A stretch of DNA of 64,000 bases from an uncultured SAR116 cluster alpha proteobacterium (GTDB lineage Bacteria; Pseudomonadota; Alphaproteobacteria; Puniceispirillales; GCA-002684695). Below the pieces are notes generated by a model that searched no databases, was not told the DNA's origin, and was given only the letters and a program-made list of their open reading frames with translations. The translations under genes were made by a program, and so were the position numbers. Where the stretch lies: positions 62,001 to 126,000 of the forward strand of contig CACBIM010000001.1 in the NCBI GenBank assembly GCA_902539295.1, in the 5' to 3' direction. Below are positions 17,697 to 26,461 of this stretch, in pieces (the first letter of the stretch is position 1; every line of letters starts with the position of its first letter).

Positions 17697-18833
17697 TTAC
17701 TTTACAGAGCCCCAAATAATAAAGTCAATTGTTGATCCTATTCTTTTAAAAAAACTTTGTTTCTTTACTTCTTTACCTGCGTATAGAGGAAATGAAAGAG
17801 TTTTTTCATCAGAAACTTTTATCAAAAGCTTACCTAATTCTGTATCTTTTTGAATTGGTGCGGAAATTGGTTCATTCCAAATAGCTTTTACAATCATTTC
17901 TCTTTGTTCGATTGAATTTAGTAATAAACTAACATTTTGTTTGACTACAAGAGGAACAGCTTCCATTTCGCCAAGAAAAACTTTTGCTTTAGTAACGTTG
18001 TCATTAGACAAATATAAATTTAATTTTTTATATTCACGAAAAGCAGAATTTAATAATCTTGATGACTCTTGCTTTCTTTGTCTCATAGACGTCATTCCAT
18101 TTAAGACTAAAATAAATCTTAAGTTCTTTTGTTGCGCAGAAGCAGTAAGTCCATAACCAGATTCTTCAGTATGACCAGTCTTTAATCCGTCTGCACCAAA
18201 AACAAGATTGTTATATAGTATTGGATTTCTATTTCCCTGCTTAATTCCATTATAAGTAAATGAAATTTCAGCAAACATTTTATATAAGTCAGGGAAATTT
18301 TTAATCAAATTTGTTGAAAGTATTGATAGATCTCGTGCACTGGTATTTTGTTCAGGGTCTGGCCAGCCTGTTGAGTTTCTAAATGTAGTATTTTTCATGC
18401 CTAATTCCCGAGCTACAGAGTTCATTAAATCTGAAAAAATATCTTCAGTGCCTGAAATTCCTTCAGCTAAAACAATTGCAGCGTCATTTCCTGATTGAAC
18501 AATCACACCTCTTAATAAATCAGAAACAGTAACATTTTGACCTGGTTCTAAAAAAGTTCTTGATCCTCTTTTTTTCCAAGCTTTTTCACTTACAATAAAT
18601 TTATCGTCTAAAGAAATACTCTTATTTTTTATTTTCTCAAAAACTATATATATTGTCATTAACTTAGCCATTGATGCTGGTTTCATTAATTCATCAGAAT
18701 TTTTTTCTAATATTATTTGACCGGTATCAAAATCAATCATTATTGCCTGTTTAGCAACAGTATCCATAGAAAACGCATTGTTACTAAATGTTATTGAAAA
18801 AAATAATGCTAATAGAAATTTAGTAAATTTCAT
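17697..18833 (-). CDS. D-alanyl-D-alanine carboxypeptidase (DacA/DacC type)
   Basis: Penicillin-binding protein 5-like enzyme that trims peptidoglycan stem peptides. Signal peptide of about 22 residues (ends NAFSM). The three active-site motifs are S54-M-A-K57, S114-G-N116 and K218-T-G220. The C-terminal domain (from about 270) is the PBP5 beta-rich domain, and the tail after residue 350 is basic and amphipathic, fitting membrane anchoring. 378 residues, normal length. It lies between rlpA and tmk on the same strand. Confidence 0.92.
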   Translation of the reverse strand: MKFTKFLLALFFSITFSNNAFSMDTVAKQAIMIDFDTGQIILEKNSDELMKPASMAKLMTIYIVFEKIKNKSISLDDKFIVSEKAWKKRGSRTFLEPGQNVTVSDLLRGVIVQSGNDAAIVLAEGISGTEDIFSDLMNSVARELGMKNTTFRNSTGWPDPEQNTSARDLSILSTNLIKNFPDLYKMFAEISFTYNGIKQGNRNPILYNNLVFGADGLKTGHTEESGYGLTASAQQKNLRFILVLNGMTSMRQRKQESSRLLNSAFREYKKLNLYLSNDNVTKAKVFLGEMEAVPLVVKQNVSLLLNSIEQREMIVKAIWNEPISAPIQKDTELGKLLIKVSDEKTLSFPLYAGKEVKKQSFFKRIGSTIDFIIWGSVK

Positions 18834-18854
18834 TTTTAATCCTTTAGTATAAAT

Positions 18855-19925
18855 TTATTCTACAATGATTTTTGATCCATTATATCCTAATTGAAAGACT
18901 TTCGTAAGAATTTCATCTGCTTTTTCAATTTCTTGTGTTGGACCAAGTCTAACTCTATGTAAAATACGACCTTTAAATTCAATTGTAGTGATGTTTGTGT
19001 CATAAATATGAGATATTTTTGACACAACTTTGTTAGCATTTAGTGAAGAAGCAAATGCTCCTACTTGAACCCATATTTTAGTTTCTTTCGGTTCAACTTT
19101 CCTAAGGTTGCCTTGACGTGATGAAGCGAGTATTTCTGTAAAACTTGTTTTAATTTCATTCTTTTTTGTTAACTTGCCACTGTTACTATCCGTTACAGTA
19201 TTTATTATGGAAACCTTTGGTCTAGAGGCAGAGTTAATATTTGGAAGTTTAATACTTTCATTCGTAGTGACTTCACTACCAGGAAATTTACCATCTTTAG
19301 CTGACCTCTCAAGCCATAAAGATTTTTCAACTAAAATTTTTACCTTTACTCTTGCTGTTCCTACATCTTTGAAACCTAACAAATCAGCTGCCTTTTCTGA
19401 TAAATCAATTATTCTTCCATGAATGTACGGCCCCCTATCATTTATTCTAACATTTAAAACGTTACCATTATCTAAGTTTGTAACTCTTACCATGCTTGGC
19501 ATAGGCAGAGTTTTATGAGCAGCACTAATAATGTCTTTATTAAACACTTCCCCATTAGCAGTGAGTTTGCCATGGAATTCTTTACCATACCAGGAAGCAA
19601 TGCCTGTTTCTTCATAAGTGAGATCTCTCTTTGGATAATACCAAATATTTTTTATCTCGTATGGGTTGCCAATCTTATATCTTGGGCTTGCAATTACTTT
19701 AGGAAATGTTTGAATGTTTGCATTGTTTTGAGATATTTTTTCTTTAGAGGAGGTGGCCAAATTGGTATTGTCAATGCTCTGAATAATTTCTTTTGAATCA
19801 AAATGTCTGTTTACACCATCCTTTACAGCAATTTCAACTATTCCACCAATATCTGAGCAGGAAGAAAGAATGAAAAATAATATAAAAATTTTCCATGCAT
19901 TTTTTAAATTTAAATATAGTTTCAT
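18855..19925 (-). CDS. rlpA: RlpA-family septal-ring lytic transglycosylase lipoprotein with SPOR domain
   Basis: 356 residues. The lipobox ILSSC places the lipidated Cys at residue 23. The double-psi beta-barrel has the marks of active RlpA (TGIASWYGKEFHGKLTANG, then INDRGPY and GRIIDLS). A SPOR domain that binds denuded glycan occupies roughly 280-356 (WVQVGAFAS, HRVRLGP). RlpA cleaves naked glycan strands at the septum. The start is one base from the preceding murein transglycosylase stop, so the two are almost certainly one transcript. Confidence 0.9.
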   Translation of the reverse strand: MKLYLNLKNAWKIFILFFILSSCSDIGGIVEIAVKDGVNRHFDSKEIIQSIDNTNLATSSKEKISQNNANIQTFPKVIASPRYKIGNPYEIKNIWYYPKRDLTYEETGIASWYGKEFHGKLTANGEVFNKDIISAAHKTLPMPSMVRVTNLDNGNVLNVRINDRGPYIHGRIIDLSEKAADLLGFKDVGTARVKVKILVEKSLWLERSAKDGKFPGSEVTTNESIKLPNINSASRPKVSIINTVTDSNSGKLTKKNEIKTSFTEILASSRQGNLRKVEPKETKIWVQVGAFASSLNANKVVSKISHIYDTNITTIEFKGRILHRVRLGPTQEIEKADEILTKVFQLGYNGSKIIVE

Positions 19926-20885
19926 TTAATTAATTAGAGTATCCGAAAGTATGCCAACCGATAATGCAAAATAATTAGATCTATTCCATTTTAGAATAGT
20001 TTCAAAATTATCATACACTAAAAAAAGGTTTTTATTAGATTTATCTATTACTAATAGTTTTGCTTTAATATTTACTTTAGGAAGAGTTTTTCCATTAGTT
20101 TGATGAAGTCCCAATTCTGACCATTCCGATAAATATTTAACTTTTTTATTATACTTAATTGGTTCATTAAAATTTTTGCCAGAAACTGCCCTGCCCCATA
20201 TATATCGATCATTCCATCCGTTTTTACTTAGATAATTTGCCATTGAAGCAAATATATCTTCTTTATCAGACCATATATCAATTTTGCCATCTTTGTTCTC
20301 ATCAACACCATACTTCAAAAAAGAGCTTGGCATAAATTGACACTGTCCCATTGCCCCCGCCCAGCCACTTTTTAAATTAGTATTATTAACCATATTGTTT
20401 TCTATTATCATTAAGGCATTCAATAGTTCTTTTCTAAAAAATTTACTCCTGCGTCCATCATGAGCTAAACTTGCAAGTGTATGAAAAAGGTTAAACTTCC
20501 CCATATTATTTCCAAAATTTGACTCAATAGCCCACAAGGAAATCAGTAACCTTCCATTTACACCATATTTTTTTTCAATCTTATCTAAAAGAGGTTTATT
20601 TTTTTTATATTCAATTTTTGCTTTATTGAGCCTGTAATCAGAGACAACTTTACTCTTATACTTTTGAAAAGTTAATTTAAATTCAGGTTGATTTCTGTCA
20701 AGTTTGATAGTTTTCTCAGATGGCTTTGCATTATTAAGCACTTCTAGAGTTTTTTCTGAAATGCCTCTAGAAATTGCTTCAGCTTTAAATTCATTGAGCC
20801 ATTTTTCAAAACTATCATGTGCAAATGAATAGTTTGAAAAAATAATAAAAAAGCTAGTGATTAAAATTATGCTTTTATTTTTCAT
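19926..20885 (-). CDS. Lytic murein transglycosylase, MltB family
   Basis: 319 residues with a signal peptide (cleavage after about residue 22, ending FAHD). The MltB/SLT-type catalytic Glu is E121 in LWAIESNFG, followed by GAMGQCQFMPSSF and NDRYIWGR, typical of the family. There is no lipobox, so it is probably soluble in the periplasm. First gene of the minus-strand cell-wall and replication operon that runs down to 12943; its promoter should lie in the 93-base gap before tRNA-Ser. Confidence 0.88.
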   Translation of the reverse strand: MKNKSIILITSFFIIFSNYSFAHDSFEKWLNEFKAEAISRGISEKTLEVLNNAKPSEKTIKLDRNQPEFKLTFQKYKSKVVSDYRLNKAKIEYKKNKPLLDKIEKKYGVNGRLLISLWAIESNFGNNMGKFNLFHTLASLAHDGRRSKFFRKELLNALMIIENNMVNNTNLKSGWAGAMGQCQFMPSSFLKYGVDENKDGKIDIWSDKEDIFASMANYLSKNGWNDRYIWGRAVSGKNFNEPIKYNKKVKYLSEWSELGLHQTNGKTLPKVNIKAKLLVIDKSNKNLFLVYDNFETILKWNRSNYFALSVGILSDTLIN

Positions 20886-20978
20886 AAATATTTAAAACTA
20901 TTTGTTGAAATAAATCCAAAAGTTATTTAAACAATGCATTGATTTATATTTTGCATCAAGTTATTTGATAAATATAAG

Positions 20979-21068
20979 GGGCGTTTGGCAGAGTGGTTGA
21001 ATGCGACGGTCTTGAAAACCGTTAAGGGTGAAAGCCCTTCCAGGGTTCGAATCCCTGAGCGCCCGCCA
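20979..21068 (+). tRNA. tRNA-Ser(UGA)
   Basis: A 90-base tRNA with a long variable arm. The acceptor stem GGGCGTT pairs with AGCGCCC, discriminator G and encoded CCA at 21066-21068. The anticodon loop CTTGAAA carries TGA between the GACGGT and ACCGTT strands. The variable arm is AAGGGTGAAAGCCCTT, and the T arm is CCAGGGTTCGAATCCCTG. The class II shape and anticodon give serine. Its 3' end is the attachment site of the island that follows. Confidence 0.97.
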
Positions 21069-21069
21069 T
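21054..21069 (+). repeat. Left attachment site (attL) in tRNA-Ser
   Basis: CCTGAGCGCCCGCCAT, the last bases of the tRNA gene plus one base. The same 16 bases recur at 53240-53255. The integrase gene begins 135 bases inside, which is the usual layout for tRNA-targeting tyrosine integrases. Confidence 0.85.
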
Positions 21070-21204
21070 TATATAAAATCAATTATATTCATATAAGCTC
21101 ATATAAGCTCAAAAAATATAATGATTTCAATGTCTTCCTTTATTATCTTTACTCATTAAATTTCATAAGACTTCACTCTAATTAAAATATTTGAGTGGGT
21201 TGTA

Positions 21205-22395
21205 ATGGGGGTTGAAATGAATCAACTAACAGATATTAAGATAAAAAAAATTTCTCAAAAAGGCAGATATCCTGATGGGTTAGGCTTATTTTTAAACATT
21301 GGAAAGACTCAAAATAAAAATTGGACTTTTAAATATACTATAAATTATAAAACCCATGAAATGGGTTTAGGTCCCTACCCTTTGATAAGTCTTAAAGATG
21401 CAAGAAACAAAAGAGACAAACTAAGAAGTGATTTAGCAAAAGGAATTAATCCTCTCGAAGAGAATAGAAAACTAAAGATAATAAAAAATCAAAACCTATC
21501 ATTTAGAGAAATAGCTACGCAGTATATTGAAGAGTTTAAAGTTGAGTGGAAAAATCCAAAGCATATTCAACAATGGAGCAATACTCTAATAACGTATACC
21601 TATCCTATAATTGGCAATTTAAAGACAAGTGATATTTCAACTGAACATATATTAAAAATTTTAAAGCCAATTTGGACAACAAAGAAAGAAACAGCCTCTA
21701 GAGTCCGTCAGAGGATAGAGAGAGTCATGTTTTATGCAAGAGCTAAAGATTATTACTCAGGGGAGAACCCTGCCTCTTTGAAGGGTAAATTAGAGTTTTT
21801 ACTGCCTAAGCAAAATCAAATGCCTAAACATCATCCTGCTATGGATTATAAGGATTTACCTAGTTTTATGACAGAATTAAGAAAGCACAGGGTAAATTCA
21901 TCACTTGCCCTTCAACTATTAATACTCACCGCGTGTAGAACGAGTGAAATAATAAAAGCCCAATGGAATGAGGTTAATTTCAATGATAGAGTTTGGATAA
22001 TACCCAAAGAAAGAACTAAAACTTCAATAGTTCACAGAGTTCCTTTGTCTGAGGGATCTATATATATTTTACATGAAATGAAATTAAGACGGTCAAGCAA
22101 CTATATTTTTGAAGGATCTATCAAAGGGAGACATTTATCCGATAATGCAATGTTAACTTTTTTAAAGAGAAATTTTCCAAATATCGGAGCTGTTCCTCAT
22201 GGCTTTAGATCTTCTTTTAGAGATTGGGCAGAAACAAGAAATGCATATAGTCACAGAGCTATGGAATATTGCTTAGGTCATGCAGTCAAAAATAAAACTG
22301 AAGCAGCTTATCAAAGAAATGATTTGTTAGAACAAAGGAAAGTAATTTTGAACCATTGGAACAATTATAATATAAAAGATGAACATGGAGTCTAA
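21205..22395 (+). CDS. Tyrosine-recombinase integrase of the island
   Basis: 396 residues. The N-terminal DUF4102-like arm-binding domain has RYPDGLGLFL and MGLGPYPLISLKDAR. A SAM-like core-binding domain follows (about 97-195), then the catalytic domain with Arg245 (LTACRTSEI), His332-x-x-Arg335 (PHGFRSSFRDWAE), His359 (LGHA) and nucleophile Tyr369. This is the P4/CP4-type integrase layout that targets tRNA 3' ends. ATGs lie at 21205 and 21217; either is possible. All catalytic residues are intact, so the enzyme should be active. The gene follows tRNA-Ser on the same strand. Confidence 0.93.
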   Translation: MGVEMNQLTDIKIKKISQKGRYPDGLGLFLNIGKTQNKNWTFKYTINYKTHEMGLGPYPLISLKDARNKRDKLRSDLAKGINPLEENRKLKIIKNQNLSFREIATQYIEEFKVEWKNPKHIQQWSNTLITYTYPIIGNLKTSDISTEHILKILKPIWTTKKETASRVRQRIERVMFYARAKDYYSGENPASLKGKLEFLLPKQNQMPKHHPAMDYKDLPSFMTELRKHRVNSSLALQLLILTACRTSEIIKAQWNEVNFNDRVWIIPKERTKTSIVHRVPLSEGSIYILHEMKLRRSSNYIFEGSIKGRHLSDNAMLTFLKRNFPNIGAVPHGFRSSFRDWAETRNAYSHRAMEYCLGHAVKNKTEAAYQRNDLLEQRKVILNHWNNYNIKDEHGV

Positions 22396-22504
22396 GGGAC
22401 ACTGGGGGTTGCCCAGTATATTCATCAAATGGTGAAATGGATTTTGGGGTTTAGTGTTTTTGGGATGGGAATAGATTTTTTATGTTTTTAATAATCCCAT
22501 AGAC

Positions 22505-23176
22505 TCACTTTTCCAATGAGCGAACATATTCACAAAGTTCGTGAAATGTTTCATAAACTTCACTTGTTGAATATTTAATTTGTTCAGGAAAATCGTTAAT
22601 TTTATCTAGCCTAAAAAGCCCTTCATGAAAATAAAAAAAACCAGTAAATTTTAAATAGTACTTTGTTCCGCTTAAATCATTTAGAAACTCATAAAGGCCT
22701 TCTCTCGCTGACTGCTTTTCACTTTTCATTAGGTTCAAAAAATTTGTTCCATATTCATTTTCATGCTTTTCTTGAAGTTTTCCTTTTCTTAAATATTCTT
22801 CATATTCTTTATCTTTTTGCTTTTGTTTTTTTGCTTTTGCTTCTTCTCTACGTTGCTTTTCTTCTTCTCTACGTTGCTTTGCTTTCTCCTTAGCTTTCTT
22901 TATGGCTTTTTCCTTAGCTTCCTTTATGGCTTTTTCCTTAGCTTCCTTTATGGCTTTTTCTTTAGCTTTCTTTCTAGCTTCCTCTTCTTCTTTCTTTTGT
23001 AATTTAAGGTCCTCTACTCTATGCTCTATATACATAGCCTCTAATTTTTTTTCTGTATAAAATCCTACAAGTTTTGTTTTAGCTTTAGCCAAGATTGCTT
23101 TATCTATTATTTTTTTATTTTTATATTCGTCTTGTGCTTGAATATAAAATTGTTTTTCTTCTTTTCGACTTGCCAT
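22505..23176 (-). CDS. Coiled-coil protein with Lys/Glu/Ala repeats, function unknown
   Basis: A 223-residue protein. Residues from about 55 to 140 form a very charged, probably continuous helix built from an eight-residue unit (EKAIKEAK) repeated three to four times, then KQRREE units. The C-terminal 70 residues look globular (aromatic-rich, GFFYFHEGLF). No signal peptide or membrane helix. First island gene after the integrase, on the other strand. The name TolA-like would rest on composition only, so I give no function. Confidence 0.6.
   Translation of the reverse strand: MASRKEEKQFYIQAQDEYKNKKIIDKAILAKAKTKLVGFYTEKKLEAMYIEHRVEDLKLQKKEEEEARKKAKEKAIKEAKEKAIKEAKEKAIKKAKEKAKQRREEEKQRREEAKAKKQKQKDKEYEEYLRKGKLQEKHENEYGTNFLNLMKSEKQSAREGLYEFLNDLSGTKYYLKFTGFFYFHEGLFRLDKINDFPEQIKYSTSEVYETFHELCEYVRSLEK
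22899..22970 (-). repeat. 24-bp tandem repeat inside the coiled-coil gene
   Basis: Three near-identical 24-base units (starts at 22899, 22923 and 22947), each encoding eight residues, with degenerate units on both sides. Because the unit is a multiple of three, copy-number change would lengthen or shorten the helix without breaking the frame. Confidence 0.85.
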
Positions 23177-23284
23177 AAGTTCTTTATATCTCGTTTTTAA
23201 TCCGATTTTTATTATTCATTAATTTAAAAACTATAAAACAATTTTACTATTTATTTAACTTATCTTTTTACCATCTTTGAATAT

Positions 23285-23944
23285 TCAAGAATTAAGTTCC
23301 TTTAAAGTCCCATCAGATTTATAATTTTCCCATTTACCTTCTTTTATTCCATTTATGTAAATGCCTTTAGAAGCTATTTTTCCATCCTCATGATACCAAA
23401 TCCATTCGCCATTTTTTTTACCTTCACTATAACTTCTTTTTGATCTTATTGTTCCATCTAAATAGTAGTTGACCCAAACACCTTCTTTTTTATTATTTTT
23501 AAAATAACCCTTATAAAAATCTGTTCTAGAAGAATAGTAAAAATTCCATAAACCCTCTTTCTTTCCATCTTCATAATAACCTTTAGAATATATTATTCCA
23601 TTATTATAATATGCCCAAAAACCATCCTTTTTATTATTCTTATAATTTCCATGTGATTTTAGTATTCTTACTTTTATGGGTTTGCAAAAAAAGGTTAGAG
23701 AATGGGAAAGAGAATATTCTATACTATACCCTTCCAATTTATCATTTTTATAATTATGCCTAGATAAAATAATGTCATCTTGTTTAATAATCCAAGTGCC
23801 TTCTTTTTTTCCATTTTTGTAATTTTTATTTACGTATCTTGCAGGTTCATAAAAATCGAAATAATAATGAGGAAATTTACAAACTCCAGCCCAGCTAGGA
23901 ATTGCAAAAAGTATTAGGAATAGGGTAAAGAGTGTTTGTTTCAC
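23285..23944 (-). CDS. Secreted MORN_2/YwqK-type repeat protein
   Basis: 219 residues with a clear signal peptide (ends IPSWAG). The body is six to seven repeats of about 23 residues with the pattern G.Y..GKKEG.W..YY..G, the MORN variant often labelled YwqK antitoxin. No toxin partner is visible, so the antitoxin label should not be read as function. A longer relative lies at 49044-50018 in the same island. Confidence 0.75.
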   Translation of the reverse strand: MKQTLFTLFLILFAIPSWAGVCKFPHYYFDFYEPARYVNKNYKNGKKEGTWIIKQDDIILSRHNYKNDKLEGYSIEYSLSHSLTFFCKPIKVRILKSHGNYKNNKKDGFWAYYNNGIIYSKGYYEDGKKEGLWNFYYSSRTDFYKGYFKNNKKEGVWVNYYLDGTIRSKRSYSEGKKNGEWIWYHEDGKIASKGIYINGIKEGKWENYKSDGTLKELNS

Positions 23945-24014
23945 ATCATTATCTGTAAATTAAATCTAAGGCAATTTTGTAACATTTTTTAAAAGGTATT
24001 GATAATAAAATTTT

Positions 24015-25577
24015 CTAATGTGACCTTAAAAAATTATTAGCTAATTTTTCTGACTCCAAAATTTCTAATGGGCTTAAAATTGAGACTACTTCATTTTTAA
24101 ATAAATTCTCATTGTTATTATCTAACATCATTCTTTGATCTAATAATTCTAATAAGTTATCAGATTGAGAACATTTTTCAGAAACTAAAAACCACATTAG
24201 CGATGCTATATAATTTTTCTCTACACCAAAGCCTCTTAGATACATTGAAGCTAGAGTTAATTGACAACCGATATTTAAATTTTCTGCACCTAATTTGTAC
24301 CATTTAAAGGCTGTATTTAAATCTTTGTTTACAAGATTACCATTTGCAAAAATACTTCCTAATTCTAACATTGCATCAGAATTTCCTTTTTGGGCTGCAT
24401 AATTTAACCACTTAATTCCTTCATCAATATTTTGCTTAATACCTTTTCCACGCATGTAAAAACTTCCTAACAAGTAAGAAGCAATATCATCTCCTTGTTC
24501 AGCTGTTTTTTTTGTCCACTTGAAACATTTTTTATGACTTAATTCTGTCCCAAAACCAATTTGATAGAGATATGCTAACTGCATTTGAGCATCTAAAAAG
24601 CCTTTTTCAGCTGCTAACTTTGTCCATTGAAACGTTTTTTTAGGATTTATGTTTGTTCCAATACCTTGAGCATAGAAACGTCCTAAGTCAAATTGAGCTT
24701 GCTCAAATCCAGCTTCAGCAATTAACTTACACAATTCAAATGCTTTTTCTTTGTTTTGAGCAATCCCATTGCCAGTTTCATAAAACCAAATTAATCTATA
24801 CTTAGAAGGAATATGGTTTTTATGAGAAGCTATTAAGAACCATTTTACAGCTTCTTTAAAATCCTTTTTTTCTGTATATATTTCACCTAAAAAATAATTA
24901 GCAATATCAACATCTTTAGCTATTTGTTTATATAAGCTGATTGCTTTATCAGTACTTTTTTTAACTCCTAATCCTTTTAAATAGCTTCTTGCTAAAAATC
25001 TTTTCCCTTCAATATCCCCCTGTTTAGCTGCGAGTTTAAATAATTTAGTTGCCTTATAATCATCTCTTGAAACCCCAGCTCCACGTGCATACATGCTTCC
25101 AAGAGATGATTGAGCATTTGCTTTGCCTTGATCAGAAGCTTGCTCCCAGTACTTAAATGCCAAATCATAATTTGCAGATACACCTTCAGTACCATGATAG
25201 TAAATTCGTCCTAATGCTTCTTGTGCATCTGGACAACCTTGTAAAGCTGCAAGTTCATAATAATGAACTGCTTTTTTGAAATTTTGTTCAAACTTTGAAA
25301 ATCCAAAATAATAATGAGAAGCTATTGCTGTTTGAGCAATCTGATAACCATCTTTCACTAATTCTTCTAGAATTTGAATTCCTTTTTTAATATTTTTCTT
25401 TGTTCCTTTTCCATAGATGTAAGAAAGATATAAATGAAAACTAGCTGGTTGAAAGTATTCATTGTCATCCACTAATTTTGAAAATAATTTAAAAGCTTTT
25501 TTGTAATCCTTGTTTTTGTAAAATGCTAAAAAAGCTTCATGATCAATTTTGTTTTTTTGTCTTTTATTGCAACTCAT
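24015..25577 (-). CDS. Cytosolic Sel1-repeat (TPR-like) protein
   Basis: 520 residues made almost wholly of Sel1-like repeats of 36 residues (A..G...A...LG..Y..G.GV..D...A..W), about a dozen in number. No signal peptide, so probably cytoplasmic; the N-terminus starts MSCNKRQKNK. Sel1 proteins are scaffolds for other proteins. It follows the 251-residue Sel1 gene at 59 bases with no promoter motif between, so it may share the sigma-type promoter at 26427. Confidence 0.85.
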   Translation of the reverse strand: MSCNKRQKNKIDHEAFLAFYKNKDYKKAFKLFSKLVDDNEYFQPASFHLYLSYIYGKGTKKNIKKGIQILEELVKDGYQIAQTAIASHYYFGFSKFEQNFKKAVHYYELAALQGCPDAQEALGRIYYHGTEGVSANYDLAFKYWEQASDQGKANAQSSLGSMYARGAGVSRDDYKATKLFKLAAKQGDIEGKRFLARSYLKGLGVKKSTDKAISLYKQIAKDVDIANYFLGEIYTEKKDFKEAVKWFLIASHKNHIPSKYRLIWFYETGNGIAQNKEKAFELCKLIAEAGFEQAQFDLGRFYAQGIGTNINPKKTFQWTKLAAEKGFLDAQMQLAYLYQIGFGTELSHKKCFKWTKKTAEQGDDIASYLLGSFYMRGKGIKQNIDEGIKWLNYAAQKGNSDAMLELGSIFANGNLVNKDLNTAFKWYKLGAENLNIGCQLTLASMYLRGFGVEKNYIASLMWFLVSEKCSQSDNLLELLDQRMMLDNNNENLFKNEVVSILSPLEILESEKLANNFLRSH

Positions 25578-25636
25578 ATTTTAAACCTCTTAATATTTAT
25601 TTTAAATTTTAAGCCTTTAAAAAAATATTTAGATGT

Positions 25637-26392
25637 TTAAAGATTCCAAATTTCTTGATCATGAAAACCACAGTTTTGAAAATTACTTTCAATGCAAATC
25701 CTGCTTAGTTTTTTTGCTTGAATTACTTCTTTGTAGTTAGTGCTCTTAAAATGATTTATTATTTTTCTGCTGTTTTCTTCAAGTATTTCATCATTAATAC
25801 CTATTTTTTGTGCTGAAATAGACCACATTAATGCATCTGAAAGAAATTTTTTCTCAGGTAGTGTAAAAAGTATATTTGATATGTAAATCATTGCAGAAGA
25901 ATTACCTAAAGCTGCATATTTTCTATATATGCGATATGAATATTTGCATATTTGTTTATTTTCACATAAGAGATCAGTAGATCTTATATCTCTTGTTCTT
26001 TCAAAAACATCTTCTATTAATTTATGGTGAAGTGATGCTAAATCGAACCATTTTAACGCTTCAACGAAATCAACATTTACTCCATAGCCTAATTGATAGA
26101 TAATGCCTAGGTTGTATGCAGCAACACGATTTCCCTGTTCTGCTGATAATCTTGTCCACTTTTCGGCCAAAATATCATTTTCTTGTACTCCAAGTCCGTC
26201 TCTATACATTACCCCTAATGAATATTGGGCCCAATCATCCCCTTTTTCAGCAAGAGGCTCCCAAACTTGAAAAGCTTTTAAGTATTCACCTTTAGCCGCA
26301 TAATCATAACCTCTGTTGAGTTGTTCGTTTGCATTTGAATTGTATATAAATGTAAATAAAATTATAAAAATACTTCCAAAAATTAATCTCAT
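25637..26392 (-). CDS. Exported Sel1-repeat protein
   Basis: 251 residues with a signal peptide (about 21 residues, ends NSNAN) and three to four Sel1 repeats (AEKGDDWAQYSLGVMYRDGLGV, shown here as its start only) followed by a less regular C-terminal half with several Cys. Its start codon lies 35 bases after a copy of the island promoter motif (26427-26451). It is downstream of rpoC on the same strand, separated by 69 bases. Confidence 0.83.
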   Translation of the reverse strand: MRLIFGSIFIILFTFIYNSNANEQLNRGYDYAAKGEYLKAFQVWEPLAEKGDDWAQYSLGVMYRDGLGVQENDILAEKWTRLSAEQGNRVAAYNLGIIYQLGYGVNVDFVEALKWFDLASLHHKLIEDVFERTRDIRSTDLLCENKQICKYSYRIYRKYAALGNSSAMIYISNILFTLPEKKFLSDALMWSISAQKIGINDEILEENSRKIINHFKSTNYKEVIQAKKLSRICIESNFQNCGFHDQEIWNL

Positions 26393-26426
26393 AATTATTC
26401 TCCAATATTTTGTTTCTAATATTTAA

Positions 26427-26451
26427 GACGAATAAAATTTTAGAATTATTG
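26427..26451 (-). promoter_or_regulatory. Putative island sigma promoter upstream of the exported Sel1 gene
   Basis: On the minus strand: CAATAA, 15 bases, CGTC (then TTAA). The CGTC ends 35 bases before the start codon at 26392. The same block with the same spacing occurs before rpoC and three other genes. Confidence 0.7.
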
Positions 26452-26461
26452 AAAAATAAAT

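Noticed and set aside
20985-21185. Plus-strand open frame of 66 codons
   Set aside because: It runs through tRNA-Ser(UGA) and its peptide is simply the translated tRNA.
22401-22417. ACTGGG...CCCAGT hairpin after the integrase
   Set aside because: No T run follows and the stem is six pairs; not called as a terminator.
22817-23002. Plus-strand Phe/Leu-rich open frame looking like a membrane protein
   Set aside because: It is the antisense of the Lys/Glu coiled-coil repeats, which always gives Phe/Leu/Ser-rich frames.
23285-23944. Toxin-antitoxin label for MORN_2/YwqK protein
   Set aside because: The protein is exported and no toxin partner lies next to it; the label is only inherited from a family name.
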